This document shows positions 16,797-25,324 of a stretch of 54,186 bases of DNA, piece after piece. Source of the stretch: DTU063 sp001512695 (lineage in GTDB: Bacteria > Bacillota > Thermosediminibacteria > Thermosediminibacterales > Tepidanaerobacteraceae); the NCBI GenBank assembly GCA_049658265.1, contig JBASOM010000037.1, forward strand, positions 1-54,186. The letters run 5' to 3'. Positions within the stretch are counted from its first letter, which is position 1, and every line of letters begins with the position of its first letter. The translations under genes and the position numbers were made by a program. The notes under the pieces were generated by a model. That model was not told where the DNA came from, made no database searches, and worked only from the letters and a program-made list of their open reading frames with translations.

Positions 16797-16944
16797 AGAA
16801 TTACCTTCTTTTTCATTGATTTTGCTGGAATTATTTTGATATAATTTTTGCCACATATCTCGTTATTACAAGGTTTCTTATTTGCTAGATTTTTTATTAT
16901 TACTCCTATTATTACTATACATCCTTTTCACTGCAGTTCTTTGC

Positions 16945-17151
16945 TTGGTGAAGAAGACGGCAAACGCTACCATTAGTTAGACCGTTGTCATTCTTAAATT
17001 TGGGCCAAGCGGAGCAGGGGCAGCGTGCAGGACGCACGCTGACGGGCTCTCGGCAGGATGCCGCATAGCTTCGTGAAACCCTGCGGAGTTCAGGACCAAA
17101 TTTTTGAATGACAGGTCTAACTACTGGAAGAGGTGCCGTTTTCTTCACCAA
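16945..17151 (+). ncRNA. Structured non-coding element A, one of two copies
   Basis: This gene-free segment folds into one long interrupted hairpin. The outer stem is TTGGTGAAGAAGACGGCA (16945-16962) with its partner at 17134-17151, with a single G-U pair. Inside are TAGTTAGACC/GGTCTAACTA, then TGTCATTC/GAATGACA (16986-16993, 17106-17113), a TT/TT loop, and AAATTTGG/CCAAATTT (16996-17003, 17096-17103). The cap (17004-17095) contains GCAGGG/CCCTGC, a CAGCGTGC/GCACGCTG hairpin with loop AGGAC, and a CGGCA/TGCCG hairpin with loop GGA. Element B at 37.2-37.5 kb shares the cap almost base for base but has different, still paired, stems. The G-U pair works only if the plus strand is the RNA. No protein gene is attached and I do not recognise the family. 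Confidence 0.7.
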
Positions 17152-17398
17152 GGACTAATATCATGTAGAATTCTTGATCGATTCTATAATATATGAAATG
17201 GATATGTTAACGAAAAACAATATTTGAAAAACATGATGATATCTAATCACGTTTCAGTATTTTTAGTTTAAGAAGTATGTTCGTAAAACCCATGGTTATA
17301 GGGTGAGTTCTTTGCAGATTTAGATTTATCATGTTTAATGAGAAACCCTTATTTGCATGGTTTTGGTTTTTGCTTCCATTCTATCAAAAAGTTAAACA
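17152..17398. other. AT-rich spacer between element A and prmC
   Basis: This stretch of about 250 bases is AT-rich. I see no open frame with a ribosome site, no strong terminator for prmC and no tRNA. If element A is transcribed on the plus strand, its 3' end would run into this spacer. Confidence 0.4.
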
Positions 17399-18262
17399 TT
17401 ACAAACCTAATATTCCCGTTACTACTCGGTCAAAGCCGGCGTAGTCTTTTCGAATCTTTACTTGTATAAAGCCGATTTTTTCTAAAAGCTTTTTTACATC
17501 AGGAGCTTGATTCCAGCCAATTTCTAGGATTATCCTGCCGCCTGCTTTTAAAAACTCCGGGGCCCTTGATATTATCCTGCGGTAAAAGTCCAGGCCGTCA
17601 GGGCCACCGTCTAGGGCCAGCTGCGGTTCATTTTTCACGTCTCTGGGGAGACTGTTAAGCTCTTGGGAAGGAATGTAAGGAGGATTTGAAACTATTATAT
17701 CCAGCCCTGTAAGCTTTCTTTCCTCAAGGGCTGTCCACAGGTCAGCTTTGAGCAGTAAGACCCTGTCTTGCACACCATGGGCATTGATATTCTGTCTTGC
17801 TACTTCACAAGCTACTTCCGAGATTTCAACGGCATAAACCTTGGCTTGTTTGTTGTTCACGGCAATGGCCACGGAAATTGCCCCGCTGCCGCAGCACAAA
17901 TCGGCAATCACCGGATTTGAAATCTGGCCAGCAGCCTTTAAAGCTTCTTCCACTACAAACTCGGTTTCGGGCCTTGGGATCAACACGCCTTCTTTTACAT
18001 AAAAATTAAGGCCGTAAAACTCCTTCCGGCCTATTATATACGCTACGGGTACAAAACGACACCGCTCATTTAATAATTTGTCATAGGATTCGAGCTGTTC
18101 TTTGGTGAGCTCCGTTTTATCATATACAAAAAGTTTGAGTCGGTCCGTTCTCAGTACATGGCTTAAAAGGAGCTGGGAATCCAAATCGGGATTTGCCACA
18201 CCTGCCTCGTGAAGCCTTTTTTTGCCGATGTTCAAAGCTTCCCTTACGATCACTTCCAACAC
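17399..18262 (-). CDS. prmC: Peptide chain release factor N5-glutamine methyltransferase
   Basis: PrmC methylates the Gln of the GGQ motif in release factors. The product of 287 residues has a PrmC N-terminal helical domain and a Rossmann methyltransferase domain with the SAM motif IADLCCGSGAISVAIA and the substrate-binding NPPYIPSQEL. It overlaps no other gene and starts just after the prfA stop, its natural partner. TTG at 18262 or GTG at 18253 may be the start; the second has the better spacing to AAAAGG. Confidence 0.95.
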   Translation of the reverse strand: MLEVIVREALNIGKKRLHEAGVANPDLDSQLLLSHVLRTDRLKLFVYDKTELTKEQLESYDKLLNERCRFVPVAYIIGRKEFYGLNFYVKEGVLIPRPETEFVVEEALKAAGQISNPVIADLCCGSGAISVAIAVNNKQAKVYAVEISEVACEVARQNINAHGVQDRVLLLKADLWTALEERKLTGLDIIVSNPPYIPSQELNSLPRDVKNEPQLALDGGPDGLDFYRRIISRAPEFLKAGGRIILEIGWNQAPDVKKLLEKIGFIQVKIRKDYAGFDRVVTGILGL

Positions 18263-18267
18263 CTTTT

Positions 18268-19338
18268 CTATTCAAGCTGGGCCAGCTTTTTGGCCTGGTC
18301 CTCTGCAATAAGGGCATCAATTATCTCATCGAGCTCTCCTTCGAGAACACTTGTAAGCTGATGGATGGTAAGACCAATTCTGTGGTCGGTAATCCTTCCC
18401 TGGGGGAAGTTGTAAGTCCGGATTCGCTCACTGCGGTCACCGGAACCTACCTGGCTGCGGCGGTCCTGGGCAATCTTTTGATTTTGCTCCATTTGAGCCT
18501 TTTCCATAAGGCGGGCCCGCAAAACCTTCATGGCTTTTTCTTTGTTTTTCAGCTGTGAACGTTCATCCTGGCAGGTGACAACCATGCCTGTTGGAATGTG
18601 GGTTATTCTCACCGCTGAATCTGTGGTGTTGACCCCCTGGCCACCATGGCCCGAGGCTCTAAAAATGTCTATTCTAAGGTCGTTAGGATTAATGTCAATA
18701 TCAATTTCCTGGGCTTCGGGCAATACCGCCACCGTTGCCGCAGATGTATGGATCCTGCCACCGGCTTCGGTGGTTGGGACACGCTGCACGCGATGGACCC
18801 CTGACTCGTATTTTAAACGGCTGTAAGCGCCGTTGCCGTTGATTTCAAATACGACTTCTTTAAAGCCGCCGAGTTCCGTCGGGTTGGAATCGATGATCTC
18901 CGCTTTCCAGCCTCGCTTTTCCGCATAGCGATTGTACATGCGAAACAGGTCACCGGCGAAGAGGGCCGCTTCTTCACCGCCGGTCCCGGCCCTGATTTCA
19001 ACAATGACGTTTTTCTCGTCATTGGGGTCCTTGGGAAGCAGCAAGATTTTTAATTCTTCCTCCAACTTTTTCCTTTTTTCTTCCAAGCTCTCTATATCGC
19101 TCTTTATCAGTTCCTCCATTTCGTCATCGCCGGAGGCTTCCTTTAGCAGCTCATTGTTTTCCTCTATCTGCTTGGTGGCTTTTTTGTATTCCCTAAAGCA
19201 ATTTACGATCTCTTCAAGGGAAGCATGTTCCTTAGCCAGCTTCCTCCACTCTTCCTGTTTGGCTATGACTTCAGGGTCTGCAATTTTTTTCGTCAATTCA
19301 ATGTATTTTTGTTCTACAGCTTCAAGCTTTTCAATCAA
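18268..19338 (-). CDS. prfA: Peptide chain release factor 1
   Basis: RF1 ends translation at UAA and UAG. The GGQ motif lies in ASGHGGQGVNTTDSAVR and the stop-codon recognition loop region in RVPTTEAGGRIHTS, where PxT replaces the SPF of RF2. Full length is about 356 residues. The TTG at 19338 behind GGAAGGTGAT gives the usual N-terminus IEKLEAVEQKY; the longer GTG reading at 19347 falls inside the ribosome site. prmC follows with a gap of a few bases. Confidence 0.96.
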   Translation of the reverse strand: MIEKLEAVEQKYIELTKKIADPEVIAKQEEWRKLAKEHASLEEIVNCFREYKKATKQIEENNELLKEASGDDEMEELIKSDIESLEEKRKKLEEELKILLLPKDPNDEKNVIVEIRAGTGGEEAALFAGDLFRMYNRYAEKRGWKAEIIDSNPTELGGFKEVVFEINGNGAYSRLKYESGVHRVQRVPTTEAGGRIHTSAATVAVLPEAQEIDIDINPNDLRIDIFRASGHGGQGVNTTDSAVRITHIPTGMVVTCQDERSQLKNKEKAMKVLRARLMEKAQMEQNQKIAQDRRSQVGSGDRSERIRTYNFPQGRITDHRIGLTIHQLTSVLEGELDEIIDALIAEDQAKKLAQLE

Positions 19339-19363
19339 AGCAATCACCTTCCTACTACAAGAC

Positions 19364-20221
19364 TCAGCTTATTACGCTCTTTAGTGCGGCAATAGCTACT
19401 TCTAACTGGGACTCATCCGGTTCTCGGGTAGTCAGTCGCTGAAGCCACATACCGGGAGTATTCAATACTTTTACAAAAATGCTCTCGCTTTCACCGGCAA
19501 GCCTGATAAACTCATATGAAATCCCCGCTATAACGGGTAGCAAGACAATTCTTGAGAGTATCCTTAGTAGTAGTCCCTGCCAACCGATAAATGAAAAGAG
19601 CAGAATGCTTACAACCATGACTATCATCATAAAGCTGGTGCCGCATCTTGGGTGAATGGTGGTATATTTTTTCGCATTTTCCGGCGTCAGCTTGTCATTG
19701 TGTTCGAGGCAGTGGACTGCCTTATGTTCTGCACCGTGGTATTCAAAGACTCTCCTTATATCCTTCATCGTAGAAATAGCCGCAATGTATATTACAAATA
19801 TGGCTATTCTCAAAAGGCCTTCAGCCAGGCTCAGCAAAAATGGGTTTTGCAAATTGCCGCTTATAAACCTTACGGCAATGGTAGGCAGCACTATGAAAAG
19901 CAGTATGGCAAAGGCAAAGGCCGAAATCAGTGCAAAGGCTATATCCTTGCCCGTGAGTTCCTCTTCATCATCTAATCCGGCAACGCTGGCGGAGTAAGAG
20001 AGTACCTGGATGCCAAGGACCAGCATCTCTACCAATGAAACAATACCTCTCAATATGGGTAGTTTTAGAAATTTATATTTATCCTGTACAGAATGGTTTT
20101 CCTGGGTTTTTATGATTATGTCGTCATTTTTCCTGACGGCAATGGCTGTAGTCTTCGGGCCCCGCATCATTACGCCCTCGATTACGGCCTGCCCTCCTAT
20201 TTTTGGACATACGGGTTTCAT
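19364..20221 (-). CDS. DUF1385 membrane protein
   Basis: The protein starts with the family signature GGQAVIEGVMMRGP and has four or so hydrophobic helices, with the conserved YHGAEHKAVHC loop and PRCGTSFMM later on. Function is unknown; members are conserved in Clostridia and Thermotogae, almost always next to prfA and rpmE as here. The His/Cys pattern in the loop suggests metal binding, but this is inference. The ATG at 20221 follows GGGGGCG. Confidence 0.9.
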   Translation of the reverse strand: MKPVCPKIGGQAVIEGVMMRGPKTTAIAVRKNDDIIIKTQENHSVQDKYKFLKLPILRGIVSLVEMLVLGIQVLSYSASVAGLDDEEELTGKDIAFALISAFAFAILLFIVLPTIAVRFISGNLQNPFLLSLAEGLLRIAIFVIYIAAISTMKDIRRVFEYHGAEHKAVHCLEHNDKLTPENAKKYTTIHPRCGTSFMMIVMVVSILLFSFIGWQGLLLRILSRIVLLPVIAGISYEFIRLAGESESIFVKVLNTPGMWLQRLTTREPDESQLEVAIAALKSVIS

Positions 20222-20284
20222 GGATTTCGCCCCCAATACAAAAGTGAAGAAAAAAGGTCAGAGATAACCTCTAACCTTCTTCGA

Positions 20285-20494
20285 CTACTCCGCATCTTTT
20301 AAGCCATATCTCTTCTTGAATCTCTCTACACGTCCACCGGTATCTACCAGTTTCTGTTGGCCTGAAAAGAAGGGATGGCACTTTGAACATATTTCGACAC
20401 GCAGGTCTTCTTTGGTAGACCCCGTTTCAAATGTGTTTCCGCAAGCACATCTGACTGTGGCTCTCACGTAATTGGGATGGATTCCTTTTTTCAC
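20285..20494 (-). CDS. rpmE: Ribosomal protein L31
   Basis: This 69-residue protein of the large subunit carries the zinc-binding form of L31, with CAC near residue 16 and CSKC near residue 36, plus the conserved HPFFSGQQKLVDTGGRVERF. It leads the row rpmE-DUF1385-prfA-prmC. The ATG at 20494 lies after GAGGTG. The zinc-free paralogue is not in this window. Confidence 0.97.
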   Translation of the reverse strand: MKKGIHPNYVRATVRCACGNTFETGSTKEDLRVEICSKCHPFFSGQQKLVDTGGRVERFKKRYGLKDAE

Positions 20495-20648
20495 GCTGTA
20501 TTCACCTCTTTATTATAAGTTATGCAAATTTGTTCTTATCAAGTGCCATTTTGCTTTCTACAGTATAAAAGCATTACGGCATTTTTACACTTAGACTTTT
20601 GAAGTCTTTTAGTATTATAGCACAGGCTATATTTTTACACAAGAGTTT

Positions 20649-21941
20649 TTATAAAGCTGCATCCGTAAACTCCACGTCTTCATACTCATGGTCCAATGAC
20701 CGTTTAAGGGCTATCAAAATAAGCAGGCAGATGGCTAAAATAGTTATAGAAGTTAAGTATATGAGTCGCGGATTTAAATCATATATGTAACCCGACACAA
20801 AACCCATCAAAGCGCTTGATGCGGAAATGCTAGTATTTATCAATGAGTAGATTATTGCCCTGCTGTCTCCCTCGGTGAGCTCTGCCAGCAGTGAGTCTAT
20901 GGAGGGTTTAAAGATGCCAAAACCCACCGCAAATAGCATGATACAGCAAACTACTATCATAAAATTGTTGCCCGATATTATCGTCAGTAAAAAGAGTGAA
21001 AGGGCCTGCAGTACTAGGGCAAGCATCATGTTTTTCATCTTGTTTTCCCCGCTTATTAAAGGGTTGATAAAGACCAGGGTGGTAATCATGGTTGCGGAAT
21101 TGGCCACTCCAAGTAGGGACATCATGGATTTTTCAATTCCAAGGACTTCCGACATATAAGGGGCAAAGTACAGGCTCAAATGGGTGCCAATTGTCATATA
21201 AATGTTAAACAGTATAACAACACTCATTATCATTAAGACCGTAGGCTTTTTAACAAGGTCCCCCAGCACTTTCTTGTATGCTTCTTTTTGAATGCCTCGT
21301 TTTTTAGTGTGCTTTTTTCGCTCCTGCAGTATTTTTTGACCTATCCGAGTTTCGGTGTGATAGCGGTAGCGCATAATCATCATCAGCGTCATGCTCGTTG
21401 CAGCAAAAAATAGCAAAAATCTTTCCGCATTCACTATCCCGTACATCCTAACCGCCAGTCCCGCAATAGGTGTCAAAAGGCCTGCCGAAATATTGATTAT
21501 ATTGATCAAATTAAAAGCTGCAAAGCGCTGTGTATTGTCGGCATCTTCTATTACCATCAGGTTGAATGAAACGGCGGGTATTCGGTGAGCGCCGTTTACT
21601 ATTATTGCCAGGGCAAACATCCAAAAGTCCTTGGCGAAGGCATACAAAAGTATGGAACAAGGCCAGCCGATAAGGTCGAAAATTAAGGTCGTCTTCCTCC
21701 TGCCTAAGGCATCCGTTATGACACCTGCCATCAGGGAAAATACAATAGCTGATATGAAACCGAGAGAAATTAAAAATCCTATCTGCTTGTCGGTAATACC
21801 CATACTCTTCATGTAGAGGCTCAGATAGAAATTGTAGAGCACATAGGGTATGCCCCAAAGGGGTTCAAACATTACGCTAACTTTGGCGTTTCCATCCAGT
21901 ATTTTAAAAGATTCTATGATATTTGTAGGTTTGCTATTTAT
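20649..21941 (-). CDS. MFS transporter with a probable AUA start codon
   Basis: The product has twelve hydrophobic segments and the MFS loop GVITDALGRRKTT between helices 2 and 3. The substrate is unknown. The first ATG (21872) encodes MFEPLWGIPYVLYNF and has no ribosome site. The frame stays open for 23 further codons, giving INSKPTNIIESFKILDGNAK and then VSV, which matches the N-terminal pattern (GNAxxxVxxEPLWGIPY) I recall for this MFS group. AGAGGAG lies eight bases ahead of an ATA at 21941, with no usual start codon in between. Translation from AUA is therefore likely, or the start has been lost. Confidence 0.8.
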   Translation of the reverse strand: MNSKPTNIIESFKILDGNAKVSVMFEPLWGIPYVLYNFYLSLYMKSMGITDKQIGFLISLGFISAIVFSLMAGVITDALGRRKTTLIFDLIGWPCSILLYAFAKDFWMFALAIIVNGAHRIPAVSFNLMVIEDADNTQRFAAFNLINIINISAGLLTPIAGLAVRMYGIVNAERFLLFFAATSMTLMMIMRYRYHTETRIGQKILQERKKHTKKRGIQKEAYKKVLGDLVKKPTVLMIMSVVILFNIYMTIGTHLSLYFAPYMSEVLGIEKSMMSLLGVANSATMITTLVFINPLISGENKMKNMMLALVLQALSLFLLTIISGNNFMIVVCCIMLFAVGFGIFKPSIDSLLAELTEGDSRAIIYSLINTSISASSALMGFVSGYIYDLNPRLIYLTSITILAICLLILIALKRSLDHEYEDVEFTDAAL

Positions 21942-22043
21942 GTCTTTTTCTCCTCTCTATTTATTTTCAAACTTTCGGCAGAATCTCATCATCCTTTCGA
22001 CACCGAAGGTAGCATTTCCCGGGAAATAGACACCGCAGGCTTC

Positions 22044-23033
22044 CTAGTCCTCAGTTATAGATATGTAAGCCTTGCAACGGGGACATTTGTTGTCTTTTAC
22101 ATTCGAGTGCGTTATATAGCCCGACCTCCTGATTACGAGTTTTCCGCAGCTAGGGCAGTAAGTATTGCTCCCTACATCATCTATTATATTTCCGGTGAAA
22201 ACATATTCAAGGTATTTCTTTGCAATATCCCAGGCCGTCTTTATCCTGTCTACGGGAGTTGGGGGAAGGTCCAGTTTGTAATTGGGAAAATAGCGGCTTA
22301 GATGAAGGGGTATGTCCCTTCTAAGGGATGAAAGCCATCTTGCCAGTTCCTCGATCTCCTCGTTTTCGTCGTTCATGCCGGGAATTATCAGAGTGGTTAC
22401 TTCAACATGGCATTTATCCTGTGCTATTTCAACGGTTTGTTTTACCGGGGAAAGGCGTCCGAAAGTCAGGTCCTTGTAGAAGTCCTCGTGGAAGGCCTTT
22501 ACATCAATGTTCATCGCATCGATATAAGGGAGAAGCTCCTCCAGGGGTTCCTTCTCTATAAAGCCATTGGTCACAAGGACATTTTTCAGGCCTTGCTGAC
22601 GTGCGAGCTTTACACACTCTAAGACGTATTCATACCATATGGTGGGTTCATTGTAGGTGTAAGCTATGCCTATGTTGCCTGCTTGTCTTTTGGCTACCCA
22701 AACCAATTCCTCTGCAGAAACTTCTTGTGTAGGAATATCGGTAAGCTGGGCTATTTGCCAGTTTTGACAAAATTTGCACCTAAAATTGCAGCCTATGCTG
22801 CCGACTGAAAAAATCATGCGGCCCGGGTAAAAGTGATAGAGGGGCTTTTTTTCTATAGGGTCCACTGCCCAGGAAGATATCCTGCCGTAACTGATGGAAT
22901 ACAGCTTACCATCAACATTTTTTCGCACCTTGCATGTACCGACTCTCCCTGCTGCAATCCTGCAGCGGTGGGGGCACAAAGCGCAGTTGACAGCACCGCC
23001 TGCAGCTTGCTCGTAGTACATGGCTTCTCTCAT
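22044..23033 (-). CDS. amrS: AmmeMemoRadiSam system radical SAM enzyme
   Basis: This is a radical SAM protein related to pyruvate formate-lyase activases. The 4Fe-4S site is CNFRCKFC near residue 80. An N-terminal Cys/His cluster (CALCPHRC) and a C-terminal zinc-ribbon-like CPSC...CPRC pair are typical of the AmmeMemoRadiSam subgroup. Later motifs NEPTIWYEY and DVKAFHEDFY also fit. The function of the system is unknown. Its partner, a fused Memo-AMMECR1 protein, lies 3 kb upstream on the same strand with proBA and ahpC between them. Confidence 0.92.
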   Translation of the reverse strand: MREAMYYEQAAGGAVNCALCPHRCRIAAGRVGTCKVRKNVDGKLYSISYGRISSWAVDPIEKKPLYHFYPGRMIFSVGSIGCNFRCKFCQNWQIAQLTDIPTQEVSAEELVWVAKRQAGNIGIAYTYNEPTIWYEYVLECVKLARQQGLKNVLVTNGFIEKEPLEELLPYIDAMNIDVKAFHEDFYKDLTFGRLSPVKQTVEIAQDKCHVEVTTLIIPGMNDENEEIEELARWLSSLRRDIPLHLSRYFPNYKLDLPPTPVDRIKTAWDIAKKYLEYVFTGNIIDDVGSNTYCPSCGKLVIRRSGYITHSNVKDNKCPRCKAYISITED

Positions 23034-23145
23034 GGGGTTTTGCTGGCCTCCTTGCTCTTTTATGGGGCATAATTTCGATTCAATAGTCGCCGGTACATCA
23101 TTATACCTTTAACGGCAAGGCTATTTCAAGCTTATGGGCTTAATG

Positions 23146-23186
23146 AAAACACCTTTCTTTTTGAAAGTAAAAGAAAGGTGTTTTTT
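23146..23186. terminator. Bidirectional-looking terminator between ahpC and amrS
   Basis: A 16-bp perfect stem, AAAACACCTTTCTTTT with AAAAGAAAGGTGTTTT (23146-23162 and 23169-23184), has a short loop. It lies past the ahpC stop (23223) and before the amrS start, so it should end the ahpC transcript. T runs are present on both sides. Confidence 0.8.
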
Positions 23187-23222
23187 GTTTCAGGATGAAG
23201 TATTCAACTTGGTCCTTGATAA

Positions 23223-23786
23223 TTAAATCTTGCCTACCAGGTCGATGCCGGGTTTCAGGGTTTTGGAACCGGGGCGCCATTTTGCAGGGCAGACTTGATC
23301 GCCGTTCTCCGCTACGAACTGGGCAGCTTGAACTTTGCGCAGGAGTTCGGAAGCATCTCTGCCGATGCTGTTGTCATTTACTTCATAAGCTACTATCTTA
23401 CCTGCCGGGTTGATTATAAAGCTTCCCCTGAGGGCCATTCCCTCTTCTTCTATATACACTTCAAAGTCTCTGCAGAGCTTTCCTGTGGGGTCTGCGAGCA
23501 TGGGGTATTTAATCTTCTTAATGGTTTCTGAAGCATCATGCCAAGCCTTGTGTACAAAATGACTGTCCGTGGATACCGAATATACCTCTACACCTATCTT
23601 TTTAAACTCATCATATATATCGGCTAAATCCTCCAATTCTGTGGGGCATACGAAAGTGAAATCTGCTGGATAAAACACAAACACCGACCACTTGCCGAGT
23701 AAATCCGCCTTGCTGACATCCTTAAATTCTCCGTCAACAAAAGCCTTCACCGTAAAATCTGATACTTCTTTTCCAATAAGTGCCAT
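23223..23786 (-). CDS. ahpC: Peroxiredoxin AhpC
   Basis: A typical 2-Cys peroxiredoxin of 187 residues. It reduces H2O2 and organic peroxides. The peroxidatic Cys47 lies in DFTFVCPTEL and the resolving Cys166 in QVCPAKW. The GGxxLRGxFII-like segment and the YF-rich C-terminus are mostly as expected, though the tail ends KPGIDLVGKI. The ATG at 23786 follows GAAGGAGG. No ahpF is adjacent, so the reductant is not known from context. A strong promoter lies upstream. Confidence 0.95.
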   Translation of the reverse strand: MALIGKEVSDFTVKAFVDGEFKDVSKADLLGKWSVFVFYPADFTFVCPTELEDLADIYDEFKKIGVEVYSVSTDSHFVHKAWHDASETIKKIKYPMLADPTGKLCRDFEVYIEEEGMALRGSFIINPAGKIVAYEVNDNSIGRDASELLRKVQAAQFVAENGDQVCPAKWRPGSKTLKPGIDLVGKI

Positions 23787-23902
23787 AATGAAGCCTCCTT
23801 CTAGCACAAATATTTTTTTATTTTACCGGTTAAACACCGGTGATTGACAAACTGCCTTATATGTACTGTTTAACATGCTATTGCGAGCGCAATTGATAAT
23901 AG

Positions 23903-23939
23903 TTATTATTATTATAACTGTGTATTACTAAATTGTCAA
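23903..23939 (-). promoter_or_regulatory. SigA-type promoter of ahpC with candidate PerR box
   Basis: On the minus strand TTGACA (23934-23939) and TATAAT (23911-23916) are separated by 17 bases, a consensus vegetative promoter. The sequence TTATAATAATAATAA (23903-23917) overlaps the -10 and matches the PerR box TTATAATNATTATAA at all but two positions. Control of a peroxiredoxin by the peroxide sensor PerR is well known in Firmicutes. The site is AT-rich, so chance similarity is possible. Confidence 0.65.
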
Positions 23940-24003
23940 CAGTTATTTTAAAACTTATACACAACAGCATATGATTGCAAGAATTAGAAGCTAGACTGTA
24001 AAT

Positions 24004-24045
24004 AAAAAAAGCCACGGTATTTATAACTACATAATGACCGTGGCT
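24004..24045 (-). terminator. Rho-independent terminator after proA
   Basis: Stem AGCCACGGT with ACCGTGGCT (24010-24018 and 24037-24045) is followed by seven T on the minus strand. It lies 25 bases past the proA stop. Confidence 0.88.
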
Positions 24046-24069
24046 ATTTATCGTGAAATTTGATATCGA

Positions 24070-25305
24070 CTATCGTATCTGACCGCTTCCCATGATCAAA
24101 TATTTTACCGTTGTCAATTCTTCAAGGCCCATGGGCCCTCTTGCATGAAGCTTCTGGGTGCTTATTCCTATTTCTGCCCCCATGCCAAATTCTCCACCAT
24201 CGGTAAACCTCGTGGAAGCATTGACATAAACGCAGGCGGCATCCACTCTTGCAAGAAACTGGTTTGCCCTTTCGTAGTCTTTTGTGACTATAGCTTCCGA
24301 ATGGGAGGTGCCGTACCGATTGATGTGAGCAATGGCCTCTTCTATGCTATCTACTATTTTTACGGCAAGTATCAAGTCGAGGTACTCGGTGGACCAGTCT
24401 TCTTCGGTTGCCGATTTGGCATCGGGGTAAATATTAAGGGTCCTTTCACAAGCCCTGATTTCCACTCCCAATTCTTTTAGCTCATCTAAGGCACCTGGCA
24501 GAAAGTCTGCAGCAATCTTTTCGTGGACCAAAAGGGTCTCAGCGGCATTGCACACCGATGGCCTGTTGGTCTTGGCATTTATGAGAATGTTCTTTGCCAT
24601 CTCTAAATCCGCAGTTTCATCTATATACAGGTGACAATTTCCAACACCTGTTTCGATTACGGGTATTTGGGAGTTTTCCACGACGTTTTTTATGAGGCCT
24701 GCTCCGCCCCTTGGGATTAAGACATCTACGTAATCCCTCATCTTAAAGAGCTCTTGAATTCTTTCCCTGCTGGTATCCTCTATTAGTTGTATGCATGATA
24801 CCGGCAGGTCCGCCTCTTCCAGGCCCTTGCGAAGGGCATTGACTATTGCCATGTTTGAATTTATGGCTTCGGAGCCGCCCCGCAGGATTACGGCATTTCC
24901 CGATTTTATGCAAAGGCCTGCCGCGTCTGAGGTCACATTGGGCCTTGATTCGTATATTATGCCGACTACGCCTAGGGGTACCCTTTGCTTTAGCAATGTC
25001 AGGCCATTCGGGCGCTTGATTATGCTTCCGCTGCCTACGGGGTCGGGAAGCTCAATGAGATCCAAAAGTCCTTTTATCATGCCGTCGATTCGCTTGTCAT
25101 TTAGCATGAGGCGCTCCAGCATCGCATCTTTCATGCCCTTTTCCCTGGCATTTTCTAAATCCCTTTGATTTGCATTGATTATTTCACCCTTCATTTCCTC
25201 CAGGGCTTTTGCCATCATGGCCAGGGCCTTGTCCTTAACTGCCGTGGAAGCATTTGATAGCACATAGGATGCTTCTTTGGCCTGTTTTGCAATATTTAAA
25301 ACCAT
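24070..25305 (-). CDS. proA: Glutamate-5-semialdehyde dehydrogenase (gamma-glutamyl phosphate reductase)
   Basis: ProA reduces gamma-glutamyl phosphate to the semialdehyde in proline synthesis. Typical stretches are PLGVVGIIYESRPNVTSDAA, ILRGGSEAINSN, the catalytic Cys in NRPSVCNAAETLL and EWLAxxx-like FGMGAEIGISTQKLHARGPM near the end. Length is 411 residues from the ATG at 25305, which has GGAGTG upstream. It follows proB with a gap of about 20 bases. Confidence 0.96.
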   Translation of the reverse strand: MVLNIAKQAKEASYVLSNASTAVKDKALAMMAKALEEMKGEIINANQRDLENAREKGMKDAMLERLMLNDKRIDGMIKGLLDLIELPDPVGSGSIIKRPNGLTLLKQRVPLGVVGIIYESRPNVTSDAAGLCIKSGNAVILRGGSEAINSNMAIVNALRKGLEEADLPVSCIQLIEDTSRERIQELFKMRDYVDVLIPRGGAGLIKNVVENSQIPVIETGVGNCHLYIDETADLEMAKNILINAKTNRPSVCNAAETLLVHEKIAADFLPGALDELKELGVEIRACERTLNIYPDAKSATEEDWSTEYLDLILAVKIVDSIEEAIAHINRYGTSHSEAIVTKDYERANQFLARVDAACVYVNASTRFTDGGEFGMGAEIGISTQKLHARGPMGLEELTTVKYLIMGSGQIR

Positions 25306-25324
25306 GCCCAATCAAATCACTCCA

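Noticed and set aside
20495..20648. Riboswitch or T-box ahead of rpmE or beside the MFS gene
   Set aside because: I looked for T-box, SAM, purine, TPP and L31-type leader features and saw none, only AT-rich spacer with a short GACTT/AAGTC hairpin.
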